From positions 124,001 through 188,000 of the forward strand of contig NZ_AXAU01000013.1 of assembly GCF_000472965.1 (NCBI RefSeq): a stretch of 64,000 bases of DNA, read 5' to 3'. Position numbers and translations under genes: made by a program. The stretch comes from Bradyrhizobium murdochi. GTDB taxonomy: Bacteria > Pseudomonadota > Alphaproteobacteria > Rhizobiales > Xanthobacteraceae. This document shows, in pieces, positions 17,145 to 25,976 of this stretch. Each line of letters opens with the position of its first letter. Within the stretch, counting starts at the first letter, position 1. The notes beneath the pieces were generated by a model. It made no database searches, was not told where the DNA came from, and saw only the letters and a program-made list of their open reading frames with translations.

Positions 17145-17945
17145 TCAGGTCGCAGGCTGCAGGGCAGCGGGCGCGACTTCGCCCGCGGAGTCTTGCCCGG
17201 CGCGTGTGCCGGTCTGCCAGATCGCGGCCTTGCGCTCGATCCATTTGATGGCGGCGTTGAAGGCGATCGCCATCGCCAGAACCAGCAATACGCCGGCGAA
17301 AACGTGCGGGCTATCGAGGATGGTGCGATAGCGCGAGATCAGATAGCCGATGCCCGCCGACGAGATCAGCATTTCCGACACCACCACACCGACGATCACA
17401 AGCGCGCCACCGACGCGCAGTCCCGACAACACGGTCGGGATCGCCGCCGGGATGATAACGCGAACCAGCCGCTGGCTCAGCGTCGCGCCCATGCTGCGGG
17501 CGGCCAGCAGCAATTGCGGATCGATGGTCTGGATGCCTGCGGCAGTCGCCAGCATCGTCGGCAGAAAACCATAGATCGAAGCGAAGGCGATCTTGGATTC
17601 CGAGCCGATGCCGAGCCAGACCGTGAAGACGGGATAGAGGATGACCAGCGGCACCGCATAGAGGCTTGAGACCATCGGCATGATCAGGATGCGCGGCCGC
17701 GGCAGGCTGCCGACGATGGCGCCGAGCAGGATGCCACCGCCGCAGGCGAATGCCATCGAGATCGCGACCTCGTAGAGCGTGACGGCAAGGGCGTGGCCGT
17801 ATTCGCCAGCCTCGTTCCATCCAGCCGCGAGCGTCGAGGACAGCGACGGCAGAAATAGTTCCGGAATGAAGCCGGCACGCGGCAGGATTTCCCACAGCGC
17901 AATGAGCCCGAACACGATCAATCTGCGAAGTGTTGCCGCGCTCAT
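17145..17945 (-). CDS. ABC transporter permease (SsuC/TauC-like)
   Basis: This 266-residue inner-membrane protein has about six transmembrane segments and the EAA-type loop LLAARSMGATLSQRLVRVIIPAAIP around residue 152, which docks on the ATPase. It belongs to the BPD_transp_1 group that imports sulfonates, nitrate, taurine or aromatic acids. It is one of two related permeases flanking a single ATPase gene, suggesting a heterodimeric channel. The genes are separated by only seven bases. Confidence 0.92.
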   Translation of the reverse strand: MSAATLRRLIVFGLIALWEILPRAGFIPELFLPSLSSTLAAGWNEAGEYGHALAVTLYEVAISMAFACGGGILLGAIVGSLPRPRILIMPMVSSLYAVPLVILYPVFTVWLGIGSESKIAFASIYGFLPTMLATAAGIQTIDPQLLLAARSMGATLSQRLVRVIIPAAIPTVLSGLRVGGALVIVGVVVSEMLISSAGIGYLISRYRTILDSPHVFAGVLLVLAMAIAFNAAIKWIERKAAIWQTGTRAGQDSAGEVAPAALQPAT

Positions 17946-17952
17946 GCCTACC

Positions 17953-18750
17953 TCACGCCGATTTGCGGATGTGCCGCCAGATGCGGTCGCGCAGGCTGCC
18001 GAACGCGTCGCCGCTCAGCATCTCATAGGTGCGCGGGCGGGGCAGCGAGACCTGCAGATGATCGACGATGCGGCCGGGGCGCGGCGACATCACGATCACC
18101 TCGTCGGCGAGATAGACCGCTTCCGTCAGGCTATGGGTCACGAATACCACCGTCTTGCCGGTCGCCGCCCAGATCCGCAGCAGCTCGTCGCCCATGGTCA
18201 TGCGGGTCTGTTCGTCGAGCGCCGCGAACGGCTCGTCCATCAGCAGCACCGGCGGATCCTGCACCAGGCCGCGCGCAATCGAGACGCGCTGCTTCATGCC
18301 GCCCGACAGCTCATGCGGATGGCGCTTGCCGAAGCCGTCAAGTCCAACCAGCTTCAGCGCGTCTTGCGCCCTGGCGCGGCGATCGCTTTTTGTAACGCCG
18401 CGCAGCGCCAGCGGAAACTCGACGTTTTCTTCCGCCGTCAGCCAGGGAAACAGGCTGGCCTCCTGAAATACCACGCCGACCCGGTTCGGATCGGGCTCGG
18501 GGATCGGCGCGCCGCTGATGGTGATGGTGCCGGAGGTCTGCTGGCGCAGGCCGGCCATCATCATCAGAAGCGTCGACTTGCCGCAGCCGCTCGGGCCGAC
18601 CAGCACCACGAAGCGGCCGGGCCTGACGTCGAGCGAAACGTCTTCCAGCGCGACGACGTCCTGCGTCGTGGTCTTGAAGATTTGCCCGACATTGCGGACT
18701 TCGATCGCGCCGGCCGGCTTCAGCGGGGTTATGTTCGCCAATGGCTGCAT
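17953..18750 (-). CDS. ABC transporter ATP-binding protein (SsuB/TauB-like)
   Basis: This 265-residue ATPase has Walker A GPSGCGKST, the Q-loop VVFQE, signature LSGGMKQR, Walker B LLMDEP and the H-loop VTHSL, all intact. It powers the adjacent importer. ATG at 18750 is chosen since GGTGGAG lies six bases upstream; an in-frame ATG at 18765 would add five residues. The start overlaps the end of the second permease gene by 22 bases. Confidence 0.92.
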   Translation of the reverse strand: MQPLANITPLKPAGAIEVRNVGQIFKTTTQDVVALEDVSLDVRPGRFVVLVGPSGCGKSTLLMMMAGLRQQTSGTITISGAPIPEPDPNRVGVVFQEASLFPWLTAEENVEFPLALRGVTKSDRRARAQDALKLVGLDGFGKRHPHELSGGMKQRVSIARGLVQDPPVLLMDEPFAALDEQTRMTMGDELLRIWAATGKTVVFVTHSLTEAVYLADEVIVMSPRPGRIVDHLQVSLPRPRTYEMLSGDAFGSLRDRIWRHIRKSA

Positions 18751-19484
18751 CGTGTCTCCACCCATCTGACCAGTTCATTGAAGGCAATCGCGATGGCGGC
18801 GATCATCACCACGCCGGCCAGCAATTGCTTCATCTGGAAGTTCTCGCCCCAAGTCGCAATCTGATGCCCGATGCCGTCGCGCGAGGCGTACATCTCGGCG
18901 AGAATGACGCCGGTGAGGTTGAAGATCATCGAGATCCGCAGCGCTTCCAGCAGGACGGGGAGCATGCTCGGCAGGTAGACGCGGAACGCGGTCTGAACAG
19001 GCGTCGCGCCATAGGAGCGGGCGACCGTCAAATGCTCGACCTTGACCGACTCCACCGCCGTCGTGGTCGACATGATCACAATGAAGATCGTAGAGAAGAA
19101 ACCGAAGCCGACCTTCTGCGAAAAGCCGACCCCGAACACCAGGATGAACATCGGCAGGAAGATCGACTTCGGAATGCTGAAGGCGAAGAACAGCAGCGGC
19201 TTTGCCACCTCGGCAAAATAGCGGTTCTCTGCGATCAGGAAGCCGATCAGCGCTCCGACGGGAACGGCGAGGGCGAATGCGGTTACCACCTCGGTTGCGG
19301 TGACCGCGAGATCCTTGCGCACGCTCGCGCGCTGCAAGAGTTCGCCAAGCGTTGACAGCGTGTCGGAGGCGGAGGGGAGCAGGCGCGGATTGACGATGCC
19401 CGTCCGCGACAGGATTTCCCATATCGCAAACAGCGCCACCACAATGGCGACCCGCGCCGCCTTTACCGCTAGCCCGCTTTGCAT
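18729..19484 (-). CDS. ABC transporter permease (SsuC/TauC-like), second
   Basis: This 251-residue membrane protein begins MQSGLAVKAARVAI and has six predicted helices and an EAA-like loop (LTVARSYGATPVQTAFRVYLPSMLP near residue 140). ATG at 19484 is used; a longer frame reaching 19553 would run into the substrate-binding protein gene. It partners with the other permease and ATPase of this operon and follows the binding-protein stop by ten bases. Confidence 0.9.
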   Translation of the reverse strand: MQSGLAVKAARVAIVVALFAIWEILSRTGIVNPRLLPSASDTLSTLGELLQRASVRKDLAVTATEVVTAFALAVPVGALIGFLIAENRYFAEVAKPLLFFAFSIPKSIFLPMFILVFGVGFSQKVGFGFFSTIFIVIMSTTTAVESVKVEHLTVARSYGATPVQTAFRVYLPSMLPVLLEALRISMIFNLTGVILAEMYASRDGIGHQIATWGENFQMKQLLAGVVMIAAIAIAFNELVRWVETRCSHWRT

Positions 19485-19494
19485 CGCGCGTGTC

Positions 19495-20466
19495 TCAGAA
19501 CTTGGTCGGAACCGGCTTGAACTGCGTCGAGATAATTTCCGCGGCCGGCCCAAGATCCTTCATGCCGCCCGCCTTGGCCATGTCGAGCGCGAGCTGGAGC
19601 TGTTCCGGAATTTTCGGACCGTCCATGCTGCCGTCGGTTTCCAGCTTCATGATCGTGTTCTCATATTCCAGCGCCGCGATCTCGGCGGGAATTTCATAGA
19701 GTTCGGTAATCAGCTTGACGGAAGCGTCCTTGTTGGCGCGCATGTACATTAGTGCGCCATAGAGCGCGTTCAGCGTCTTCTGCACGAGCTGCGGCTTGTC
19801 CTGCACGTATTTATCGAGCGCGATCCAGCCGGCGGCGAGGTTCGGCGGCACTTCCTTGGAGAAATCGAGGATGGTGCGCGCTTCGCCCGATCTGGAGATC
19901 TGGAAGCTCAGCGGCGAATAGACGACGGCCGCGTCGACGTTACCGGCGAGCAGGTTCGGAACCAGGCCGCCGCCGCCGACGGGAACGCGGGTGAATTCGA
20001 TCTTCTTGTCCTGCTGGGTCCATAGCGCCAGCAGGTCGGAGCCGGAGCCGGCCGAGGTGATGGCGACCTTCTTGCCGTTCAGGTCCTTCACCCCAAGCGT
20101 CGATTTCGAAAGCGTCATCAACTGCCAGCCGTAGTAGCCCGTGGCTGCGCTCGCGAGCACCTTCGAATTCACGCCCTTCTTGCGCCCGGCCGATACCAGC
20201 GAAGTCGCGTCGAGGATCACGTCGGCGGCGCCCGCCGCCATCGCCTCGAAGGTCTCGGCGCCGCCGCGATAGATCGTGAGTTCAGCCGCGATGCCTTCCT
20301 TCTGGAACAGTTTTTGGCGCACCGCGGTTTCCGCGATCGTCGTGGGCCAGTAGGTTTTCGTCGGAAGCCCGATGCGCACGGTATCGGCAGCTTGCGCCAT
20401 GCCTGATGCGCCAAGCACGGTGGCGGCCGCAATCGTTCCCAATATTTGGCGTCGCGTGATTTTCAT
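19495..20466 (-). CDS. ABC transporter substrate-binding protein (NMT1/SsuA-like)
   Basis: This 323-residue periplasmic protein has a clear signal peptide (residues 1-26, ending ASGMAQA) and an NMT1/SsuA-type fold (IGLPTKTYWPTTIAETAVRQKLFQKEGI, GGAETFEAMAAGAADVILD). Relatives bind sulfonates, nitrate, thiamine precursors or aromatic acids, so the ligand is unknown. It is the first transporter gene after the GntR regulator, with 48 bases between them. The downstream catabolic genes suggest a carbon or sulfur compound. Confidence 0.92.
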   Translation of the reverse strand: MKITRRQILGTIAAATVLGASGMAQAADTVRIGLPTKTYWPTTIAETAVRQKLFQKEGIAAELTIYRGGAETFEAMAAGAADVILDATSLVSAGRKKGVNSKVLASAATGYYGWQLMTLSKSTLGVKDLNGKKVAITSAGSGSDLLALWTQQDKKIEFTRVPVGGGGLVPNLLAGNVDAAVVYSPLSFQISRSGEARTILDFSKEVPPNLAAGWIALDKYVQDKPQLVQKTLNALYGALMYMRANKDASVKLITELYEIPAEIAALEYENTIMKLETDGSMDGPKIPEQLQLALDMAKAGGMKDLGPAAEIISTQFKPVPTKF

Positions 20467-20514
20467 TTGTGACGTTTCCCTTTGCTTTTCTTGATTTGAT
20501 TTTCGAACGGTCGA

Positions 20515-21243
20515 TCAGGCCGGGTCGCCACCTCCGAACGGTTTCGGTGTCGCGAGCTCGACGAGATGCATGGTCGTCATGAAATGCTTCGAGAGCGCCG
20601 CGACCGCGGCATCGCCATCGCGCTTGAGAACGGCATGCACGATTGCCGCGTGTTCGGCCTCGACATTGCGGGATTCTTCGCTGTTGCGCCGGATCGCAAG
20701 CCTTCGATAGCGTTCGCTCTGCTCGTGCAGGACGTCGCGAAAACCGAGCAACCATTGCGAGCCGCAGGCGTTCACCAGCGTACGGTGAAAGACTCTATGC
20801 CGCACCACCCACTCCTCATAGTGATGGGTCGGATCATCGGGGTAGGTGTAAGGCACGGCGCAGAGTGCCGCGAAAGATTTCTCCACCGAGGCAAGCCATG
20901 CCGCATCGCCACGCTCGATCGAACGGCGCAACGCCAGCCCTTCGATATCGACGCGGGTTTGCGTCACGTCTCTGAGGTCGGCGGGCGAAACCGGGCTGAC
21001 ACGAAAGCCGCGCTGGTCGGATGCCTGCACCAGCCCGTCCGCGACCAGCCGCGACAGCGCCTCGCGCACCGCGGCGAGGCTGACCGAAAACTGCTTGGCG
21101 AGACCGGCGATGTGCAGCTTCTGGCCAGGTAGTAGCCGGGTCGAGAGAATATCCGCGCGCAGCCGTTCCTGAACGGCGGACGTCAGGCTTCGCGGCCGTT
21201 CGTCGGCAAGGCGCTCGCCAAAACTCAACCCGATACTGCTCAT
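20515..21243 (-). CDS. GntR family regulator, FCD (FadR-type) subfamily
   Basis: This 242-residue regulator has an N-terminal winged helix (LPGQKLHIAGLAKQFSVSLAAVREALSRLVADGLV) and a helical FCD domain with Asp/His metal-ligand candidates (VRHRVFHRTLV; EHAAIVHAVLKRDG). ATG at 21243 is chosen; the frame extends upstream to a TTG at 21279. It heads the minus-strand operon of importer and hydrolase genes and probably responds to an organic acid from that pathway. Confidence 0.92.
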   Translation of the reverse strand: MSSIGLSFGERLADERPRSLTSAVQERLRADILSTRLLPGQKLHIAGLAKQFSVSLAAVREALSRLVADGLVQASDQRGFRVSPVSPADLRDVTQTRVDIEGLALRRSIERGDAAWLASVEKSFAALCAVPYTYPDDPTHHYEEWVVRHRVFHRTLVNACGSQWLLGFRDVLHEQSERYRRLAIRRNSEESRNVEAEHAAIVHAVLKRDGDAAVAALSKHFMTTMHLVELATPKPFGGGDPA

Positions 21244-21277
21244 GGCGGGCAGCTTGGCGAGAGTAGGTGAGATCGTC

Positions 21278-21292
21278 AATCGAAAATCGATT
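21278..21292. promoter_or_regulatory. Inverted repeat upstream of the GntR gene
   Basis: AATCGA (21278-21283) and TCGATT (21287-21292) form a perfect inverted repeat with a three-base centre, 35 bases upstream of the GntR start. The size and spacing suit an operator for autoregulation by a dimeric GntR protein. The link is inferred from position only. Confidence 0.35.
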
Positions 21293-21424
21293 TTTTAGCT
21301 AAACCACTGTCGATACTTAATTTTCTTCCTCGCCAGCCCGTTTCAAGCCGCCGAGCCCCGAATATCTCTCGATGAGCCGGATCAAAAATCGTCGTGACAA
21401 ACCTCCTTGCAATTGCTTAGATAG

Positions 21425-21436
21425 TTCGCATGCGAA
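21425..21436. promoter_or_regulatory. Perfect palindrome upstream of the MarR gene
   Basis: TTCGCATGCGAA is a perfect 12-base palindrome lying 20 bases before the MarR start, inside the expected promoter. MarR proteins usually bind 15-20 base imperfect palindromes overlapping their own promoter, so this is a good candidate operator. Confidence 0.5.
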
Positions 21437-21455
21437 ATAAATTGATCTCATCGAC

Positions 21456-21896
21456 ATGAGCCCGCGTCGCGAGCACCGGCTGGTGTTCCTGCTCACCGTC
21501 GCGCAGCGCCGGCTGCAGCGCTGGATGGCGGCGCGGTCCCCGCACACCGGCGTGACCGCCGCGCAGTCCGGCCTGCTCTTCGTCCTGGGCCAGCGCGACG
21601 GCGTCCTGATGGGCGAGGCGGGTGCGGCGCTCGATCTTGGACCACCTGGCATCAGCGGATTGGTGGACCGGATGACGGCGGCGAACCTGATCGAGCGGCG
21701 GGCCGATCCGGATGACGGGCGTGCGTGGCGTCTCTGGCTAACGCCGGCCGGCCGCGCGGCGATGGCGCAGTCGAAGGCTGGGCTCGCCGACGTCAATGCG
21801 CGGCTCACAGAAGGGTTTACCGACGCCGAGATCGATGTCGTTGCGCGCTGGCTTACCACCATGCAGAGCAGATTTCCCAAAGGAGAAGACGAATGA
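21456..21896 (+). CDS. MarR family transcriptional regulator
   Basis: This 146-residue winged-helix regulator shows the MarR core: LFVLGQRDGVLMGEAGAALDLGPPGISGLVDRMTAANLIERRADPDDGRAWRLWLTPAGRA, with the wing at DPDDGR. It overlaps the downstream crotonase gene by four bases (ATGA), which implies that an acyl-CoA or aromatic acid may be its effector, as for other MarR proteins linked to CoA-ester metabolism. A palindrome just upstream is a probable binding site. Confidence 0.92.
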   Translation: MSPRREHRLVFLLTVAQRRLQRWMAARSPHTGVTAAQSGLLFVLGQRDGVLMGEAGAALDLGPPGISGLVDRMTAANLIERRADPDDGRAWRLWLTPAGRAAMAQSKAGLADVNARLTEGFTDAEIDVVARWLTTMQSRFPKGEDE

Positions 21897-22666
21897 CCGA
21901 GCACATCAAGATCGAGAAGAGCAACGGGATTTTAAGCCTGACGATGGCTCGGCCCGACAAGAAGAACGCGCTGACGAATGCGATGTATGGCGCGCTTGCG
22001 GACGCGATCGAAGCCGCCGAGACGGATTCATCCGTCCGCGTGCTGCTGATCCGCGGCGAGGGCGACATGTTCACCGCCGGCAACGACGTCGGCGAGTTTG
22101 CAGCCATTGCGACCGGCGCACTTCAGGGCGAGCGCCATGTCGGCCGCTTCCTGCAGGCGCTTGCACATTCGAGCCGCCCGCTGGTCGCAGCCGTTCAGGG
22201 ACGCGCCGTCGGTATCGGCACCACGATGCTCTTGCACTGCGATCTGGTTGTGCTGGCCGAGAATGCGCTGTTGTCGACGCCGTTCGTTAATCTGGCGCTG
22301 GTGCCGGAAGCCGCTTCCAGTCTGCTGATGCCGCTCCGCATCGGCTATGCCCGCGCCTTCGAGATGTTCGCGCTCGGTGAGGCGGTCGATGCAAAGTCCG
22401 CATTCGCCTGGGGACTTGCCAGCCGCGTGGTGCCGCTCGACAAGCTCGATGCGGAAGCGAAGGCTTTCGCATCCCGGTTGGCGAAACTGCCGGCGGGCGC
22501 CGTCAGCACGACCAAACGGCTGATGCGCAATCCGGAACTTCTGATGGCGCAGATCAAGGCCGAGAGCGAGCAGTTCGCGGCTCGCCTGAAGACGATGGAG
22601 GCGCGTGAGGCTTTCGTCGCGTTCGCCCAGCGCCGGCCGCCGGACTTTTCGAAACTGGCAAGCTAA
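21893..22666 (+). CDS. Enoyl-CoA hydratase/isomerase family, isomerase-like
   Basis: This 257-residue crotonase has the oxyanion-hole segment TAGNDVGEF and GRAVGIGTTMLLHCD. The Glu residues used by true hydratases are replaced (the GGGxEL position is Thr, and the PE position is PF), while LALVPEAASSLLMP carries the Glu typical of delta3-delta2-enoyl-CoA isomerases. An isomerase role in unsaturated fatty acid oxidation is therefore more likely than hydration. It is translationally coupled to the MarR gene. Confidence 0.88.
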   Translation: MTEHIKIEKSNGILSLTMARPDKKNALTNAMYGALADAIEAAETDSSVRVLLIRGEGDMFTAGNDVGEFAAIATGALQGERHVGRFLQALAHSSRPLVAAVQGRAVGIGTTMLLHCDLVVLAENALLSTPFVNLALVPEAASSLLMPLRIGYARAFEMFALGEAVDAKSAFAWGLASRVVPLDKLDAEAKAFASRLAKLPAGAVSTTKRLMRNPELLMAQIKAESEQFAARLKTMEAREAFVAFAQRRPPDFSKLAS

Positions 22667-22773
22667 CCGGCGCCGGCCGCATTGAAGATGGTTTTTCGTC
22701 GCCTGCGACTGCGAGGCAATTGACCGCCCGTGGCGGCCCAGCTACCTCTTTGGGCCGCCCGCGGGGGAAACAA

Positions 22774-24387
22774 ATGAACAAGAACAATGACACTTCCGAA
22801 TTCGATTACGTGATCGTCGGCGCCGGCTCGGCCGGATGCGTGCTCGCCAATCGATTGACGGCCGACGGCAAGCATTCCGTTTTGCTCTTGGAGGCCGGAC
22901 CGAAGGACACCAATCTCTGGATCCACGTGCCGCTCGGCTACGGCAGGCTGTTCAAGGAAAAGTCCGTCAACTGGATGTACCAGACCGAGCCCGAACCGGG
23001 ATTGAACGGGAGGCAAGTGTTCCAGCCGCGCGGAAAAGTGCTTGGCGGCTCCAGTTCCATCAACGGCCTGCTCTATGTGCGGGGCCAGCATGAGGATTAC
23101 GATCGATGGCGGCAGCGCGGCAATGCCGGCTGGGGCTATGACGACGTGCTGCCCTATTTCAAGAAGGCCGAGAACCAACAGCGCGGCGCCGACAAATATC
23201 ACGGCGCCGATGGTCCGCTGCCGGTGTCCGACTGGCGGCATCACGATCCCCTGTCGGAAGCCTTTGTGATCGCTGCGGCCGAGACCGGTATTCCGACCAA
23301 TCCCGATTTCAACGGCGCCACGCAGGAGGGCGCGGGATTTTTCCAGACCACGACAAGGCGTGGGCGCCGGGCCAGCACGGCGTTCTCCTACCTTCGTCCC
23401 GCCAGGAAGCGGCCTAACCTGCACATCGAGACTTCCGCGCTGGCGCAGCGCATCCTGTTCGAAGGACGCCGCGCCAAGGCGGTCGAGTACAAGCAGGAAG
23501 GCCGCGTGCGTACCGCACGGGCGCGCAAAGAAATTCTGGTCTCCAGTGGCGCATACAACTCGCCGCAACTACTGCAGCTCTCCGGCGTCGGACCAGCGGA
23601 TCTGTTGAAGCAGCACGGCATCGAGATCGTGCTCGACGCGCCCGGCGTCGGCAGCGATCTGCAGGACCACATGCAGGTCCGCCTGATCACCCGCTGTGCG
23701 CAAAAGTGCACGCTCAACGATGTCGTCAACAGCCCGATCCGCACGATGATGGCGGGCATTCAGTACGCAGCCCTGCGCAAGGGGCCGCTGACGATCGCGG
23801 CCGGCACGTCAGGCGCTTTCTTCAAGACCAGCCCACGGCTGGCGTCGCCCGACATCCAGATTCACTTCCTGCCGTTCTCGACCGACAAGATGGGCGAGAA
23901 GTTGCACGCGCTTTCCGGTTTCACCGCCTCCGTCTGCCAGTTGCGCCCCGAAAGCCGCGGCTCGCTCCGTATCAGGAGCGCGGACCCTTCAGTGCCGCCG
24001 GAGATTCGCATCAATTACCTCGCCACCGAAACCGATCGCCGCGCTTTCATCGACGGCATCCGCATCCTGCGCAAGATCCTCGCAGCCCCAGCGCTGAAGG
24101 CTTACGCGGTCTCAGAAGTCGATCCGGGTTCGAAGGTGCAGAGCGACGACGAACTGCTGGATTTCTGCCGCCGCACCGGCAGCACGGTCTATCACCCCAC
24201 CTCGACCTGCCGGATGGGCAGCGATGCGCTCGCGGTCGTCGACCAGCGCTTGCGCGTGCCCGGCATCGAGGGCCTTCGCGTCGTCGATGCGTCGATCATG
24301 CCGGACCTGATGTCGGGCAATACCAACGCGCCGACGATTATGATTGCAGAAAAGGCGTCCGACATGATTCTGGAGGATGCAAGGTAG
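22774..24387 (+). CDS. GMC family oxidoreductase (choline dehydrogenase-like)
   Basis: This 537-residue flavoenzyme has the N-terminal FAD motif YVIVGAGSAGCVLANRL, the GMC signature GKVLGGSSSINGLLYVRG, and the catalytic pair region near the C-terminus (VYHPTSTCRMG and SGNTNAPTIMIAEKASDMIL). It oxidises an alcohol, but the substrate is uncertain; alcohol dehydrogenases of the AlkJ type have similar organisation. ATG at 22774 follows GGGGGAAACAA. A longer frame from 22720 has no matching domain in its first 18 residues. Confidence 0.92.
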   Translation: MNKNNDTSEFDYVIVGAGSAGCVLANRLTADGKHSVLLLEAGPKDTNLWIHVPLGYGRLFKEKSVNWMYQTEPEPGLNGRQVFQPRGKVLGGSSSINGLLYVRGQHEDYDRWRQRGNAGWGYDDVLPYFKKAENQQRGADKYHGADGPLPVSDWRHHDPLSEAFVIAAAETGIPTNPDFNGATQEGAGFFQTTTRRGRRASTAFSYLRPARKRPNLHIETSALAQRILFEGRRAKAVEYKQEGRVRTARARKEILVSSGAYNSPQLLQLSGVGPADLLKQHGIEIVLDAPGVGSDLQDHMQVRLITRCAQKCTLNDVVNSPIRTMMAGIQYAALRKGPLTIAAGTSGAFFKTSPRLASPDIQIHFLPFSTDKMGEKLHALSGFTASVCQLRPESRGSLRIRSADPSVPPEIRINYLATETDRRAFIDGIRILRKILAAPALKAYAVSEVDPGSKVQSDDELLDFCRRTGSTVYHPTSTCRMGSDALAVVDQRLRVPGIEGLRVVDASIMPDLMSGNTNAPTIMIAEKASDMILEDAR

Positions 24388-24396
24388 TTTTCTTAA

Positions 24397-24525
24397 CCTC
24401 GCCCCGCTTGCGGGGAGAGGTCGGCGCGAAGCGCCGGGTGAGGGGGTACAGGTCTATCAACTCGCACTACCTGGTGGAGACCGCCCCTCACGCCAACCCT
24501 CTCCCCGCAAAAGAGCGGGGCGAGG
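24397..24525. repeat. Compound palindromic intergenic repeat
   Basis: CCTCGCCCCGC (24397-24407) recurs as its reverse complement at 24515-24525, and the inner parts contain further short stems (CCCCGC/GCGGGG at each end; GGCGC/GCGCC in the left arm near 24423-24435). The whole 129-base unit folds on itself. It fills the gap between the convergent GMC oxidoreductase and hemE genes and resembles rhizobial intergenic mosaic elements. It may also terminate both genes. Confidence 0.75.
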
Positions 24526-24533
24526 GACAGACC

Positions 24534-25580
24534 TCAGCCCTTATACCCCCGCACCCGCTTGAGCATTTGCTCGACATGGGCGATCGGGGTTTCCGGCTGG
24601 ATGCCGTGGCCGAGGTTGAAGATCAGCCGTCCTTGCGCGTAGTTCGCCAGCACGTCGTCGACGGCGCGGTCAAGCGCGGCGCCGCCTGCGATCAACGCCA
24701 GCGGATCGAGATTGCCCTGCACGGCGACACGGTTCTGCACGCGCTCACGGATCATGGAAGGCTCGGCCGCCCAGTCGATGCTGACCGCGTTGACGCTTGT
24801 TGCCTCCACATAGGCCGGCAGCAGCGCGCCAGCGCCGCGCGGAAAGCCGATGATCTTGGCGTCCGGCACTTGCGCGCGCACGCCGGCAACGATGCGCTTC
24901 GTCGGCTCGATCGACCAGCGCTCGAATTCACGCGGCGGCAGCACGCCGGCCCAGGTGTCGAAGATCTGCAAGCAGTCGGCGCCGGCCTTGAGCTGGCCGA
25001 GCAGATACTGGATCGAATTCTCCACCAGCACGTCGATGATTTCAGCGAACGCCTCGGGATGACGGTAGGCCATCATCCGCGCCGGCGCCTGGTCCGGCGT
25101 GCCCTGTCCTGCAACCATGTAGGTTGCCACCGTCCAGGGCGCGCCGCAGAAGCCGATCAGCGCGATCTCAGGTGCAAGCTCGCGCTTCACGCGGCGTAAC
25201 GCTTCATAGACCGGTTCGAGTTTGCCGAAATCGGCATGGCGCGCGAGCGCCGTCACTTGCTCCGGAGTATCGAGCGGATCGAGCCGCGGACCTTCGCCGG
25301 CCTCGAAGCGCACGGAGCGGCCGAGCGCGTAGGGGATGACGAGAATGTCGGAAAAGATGATCGCCGCATCGAAGTTGAAACGGCGGATCGGCTGCAGCGT
25401 TACCTCGGCGGCATATTCCGGCGTGAAGCACAAATCGAGGAAACTCCCCGCCTTGGCGCGCAGCTCGCGATACTCCGGCAGATAGCGGCCGGCCTGTCGC
25501 ATCATCCAGACCGGCGGCACCTTCTGCCTGCGGCCGGAGAGCACTTCGACAAAAGGTTTCACGACGGATTTCTGAGACAA
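24534..25580 (-). CDS. hemE: Uroporphyrinogen decarboxylase
   Basis: This 348-residue cytoplasmic enzyme decarboxylates the four acetate side chains of uroporphyrinogen III in heme biosynthesis. Family motifs include PPVWMMRQAGRYLPEYRELR at the N-terminus, IIFSDILVIPYALG, the GFCGAPWTVATYMV segment, and the C-terminal FNLGHGIQPETP. The TTG at 25580 preceded by AGGAA is preferred as start, giving the usual family length; an upstream in-frame ATG at 25643 would add 21 residues unlike the family. Confidence 0.95.
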   Translation of the reverse strand: MSQKSVVKPFVEVLSGRRQKVPPVWMMRQAGRYLPEYRELRAKAGSFLDLCFTPEYAAEVTLQPIRRFNFDAAIIFSDILVIPYALGRSVRFEAGEGPRLDPLDTPEQVTALARHADFGKLEPVYEALRRVKRELAPEIALIGFCGAPWTVATYMVAGQGTPDQAPARMMAYRHPEAFAEIIDVLVENSIQYLLGQLKAGADCLQIFDTWAGVLPPREFERWSIEPTKRIVAGVRAQVPDAKIIGFPRGAGALLPAYVEATSVNAVSIDWAAEPSMIRERVQNRVAVQGNLDPLALIAGGAALDRAVDDVLANYAQGRLIFNLGHGIQPETPIAHVEQMLKRVRGYKG

Positions 25581-25712
25581 AACGTGGATTCCTGCGGGCG
25601 CGGCTGATGCGCCTCTGATACACGCAGGTTCCCTCGAGGCCAAGGACGGATAGCAAGGGCAAACGTGGAACCGGCGTAAAACGGGCCCGTTATCTCATTC
25701 ATGGAGGTTCCT

Positions 25713-25907
25713 ATGGCCCAGAAGTTCAATCCTGCTGCGCATGACAAGCACGCCGACGATCCCCGCGAAGCGCTGAAGGCCGACCGGGAAATCCATGAAC
25801 AACTCGAGGCCGGGCTGGTCGACACGTTTCCGGCATCGGACCCTGTGAGCGCTGCGCAACCGGCGCCGTCGAAAGCCGATCACGAACATCAGAATCCATC
25901 GCGCTAA
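25713..25907 (+). CDS. Small conserved-looking hypothetical protein
   Basis: This 64-residue protein, rich in Asp, His, Ala and Pro, has no recognised domain, signal or membrane segment. It contains EALKADREIHEQLEAGLVDTFPASDPVS, a pattern I recall from short uncharacterised rhizobial proteins. GGAGG lies five bases before ATG 25713, which decides the start over the ATG at 25701. It is divergent from hemE and ends before a strong bidirectional terminator. Confidence 0.72.
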   Translation: MAQKFNPAAHDKHADDPREALKADREIHEQLEAGLVDTFPASDPVSAAQPAPSKADHEHQNPSR

Positions 25908-25939
25908 TGCAAGAATGGCGCGAATTGTTTCGCGTGGCG

Positions 25940-25970
25940 AACGGCCTCCCCAAGGGAGGCCGTTTCTGTT
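25940..25970. terminator. Bidirectional rho-independent terminator
   Basis: AACGGCCTCCC (25940-25950) and GGGAGGCCGTT (25954-25964) form a perfect 11-base stem with a CAA loop, followed by TTCTGTTTGT on the plus strand. It lies between the small plus-strand gene and the 3' end of slyX on the minus strand, and can serve both. Confidence 0.85.
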
Positions 25971-25976
25971 TGTACT

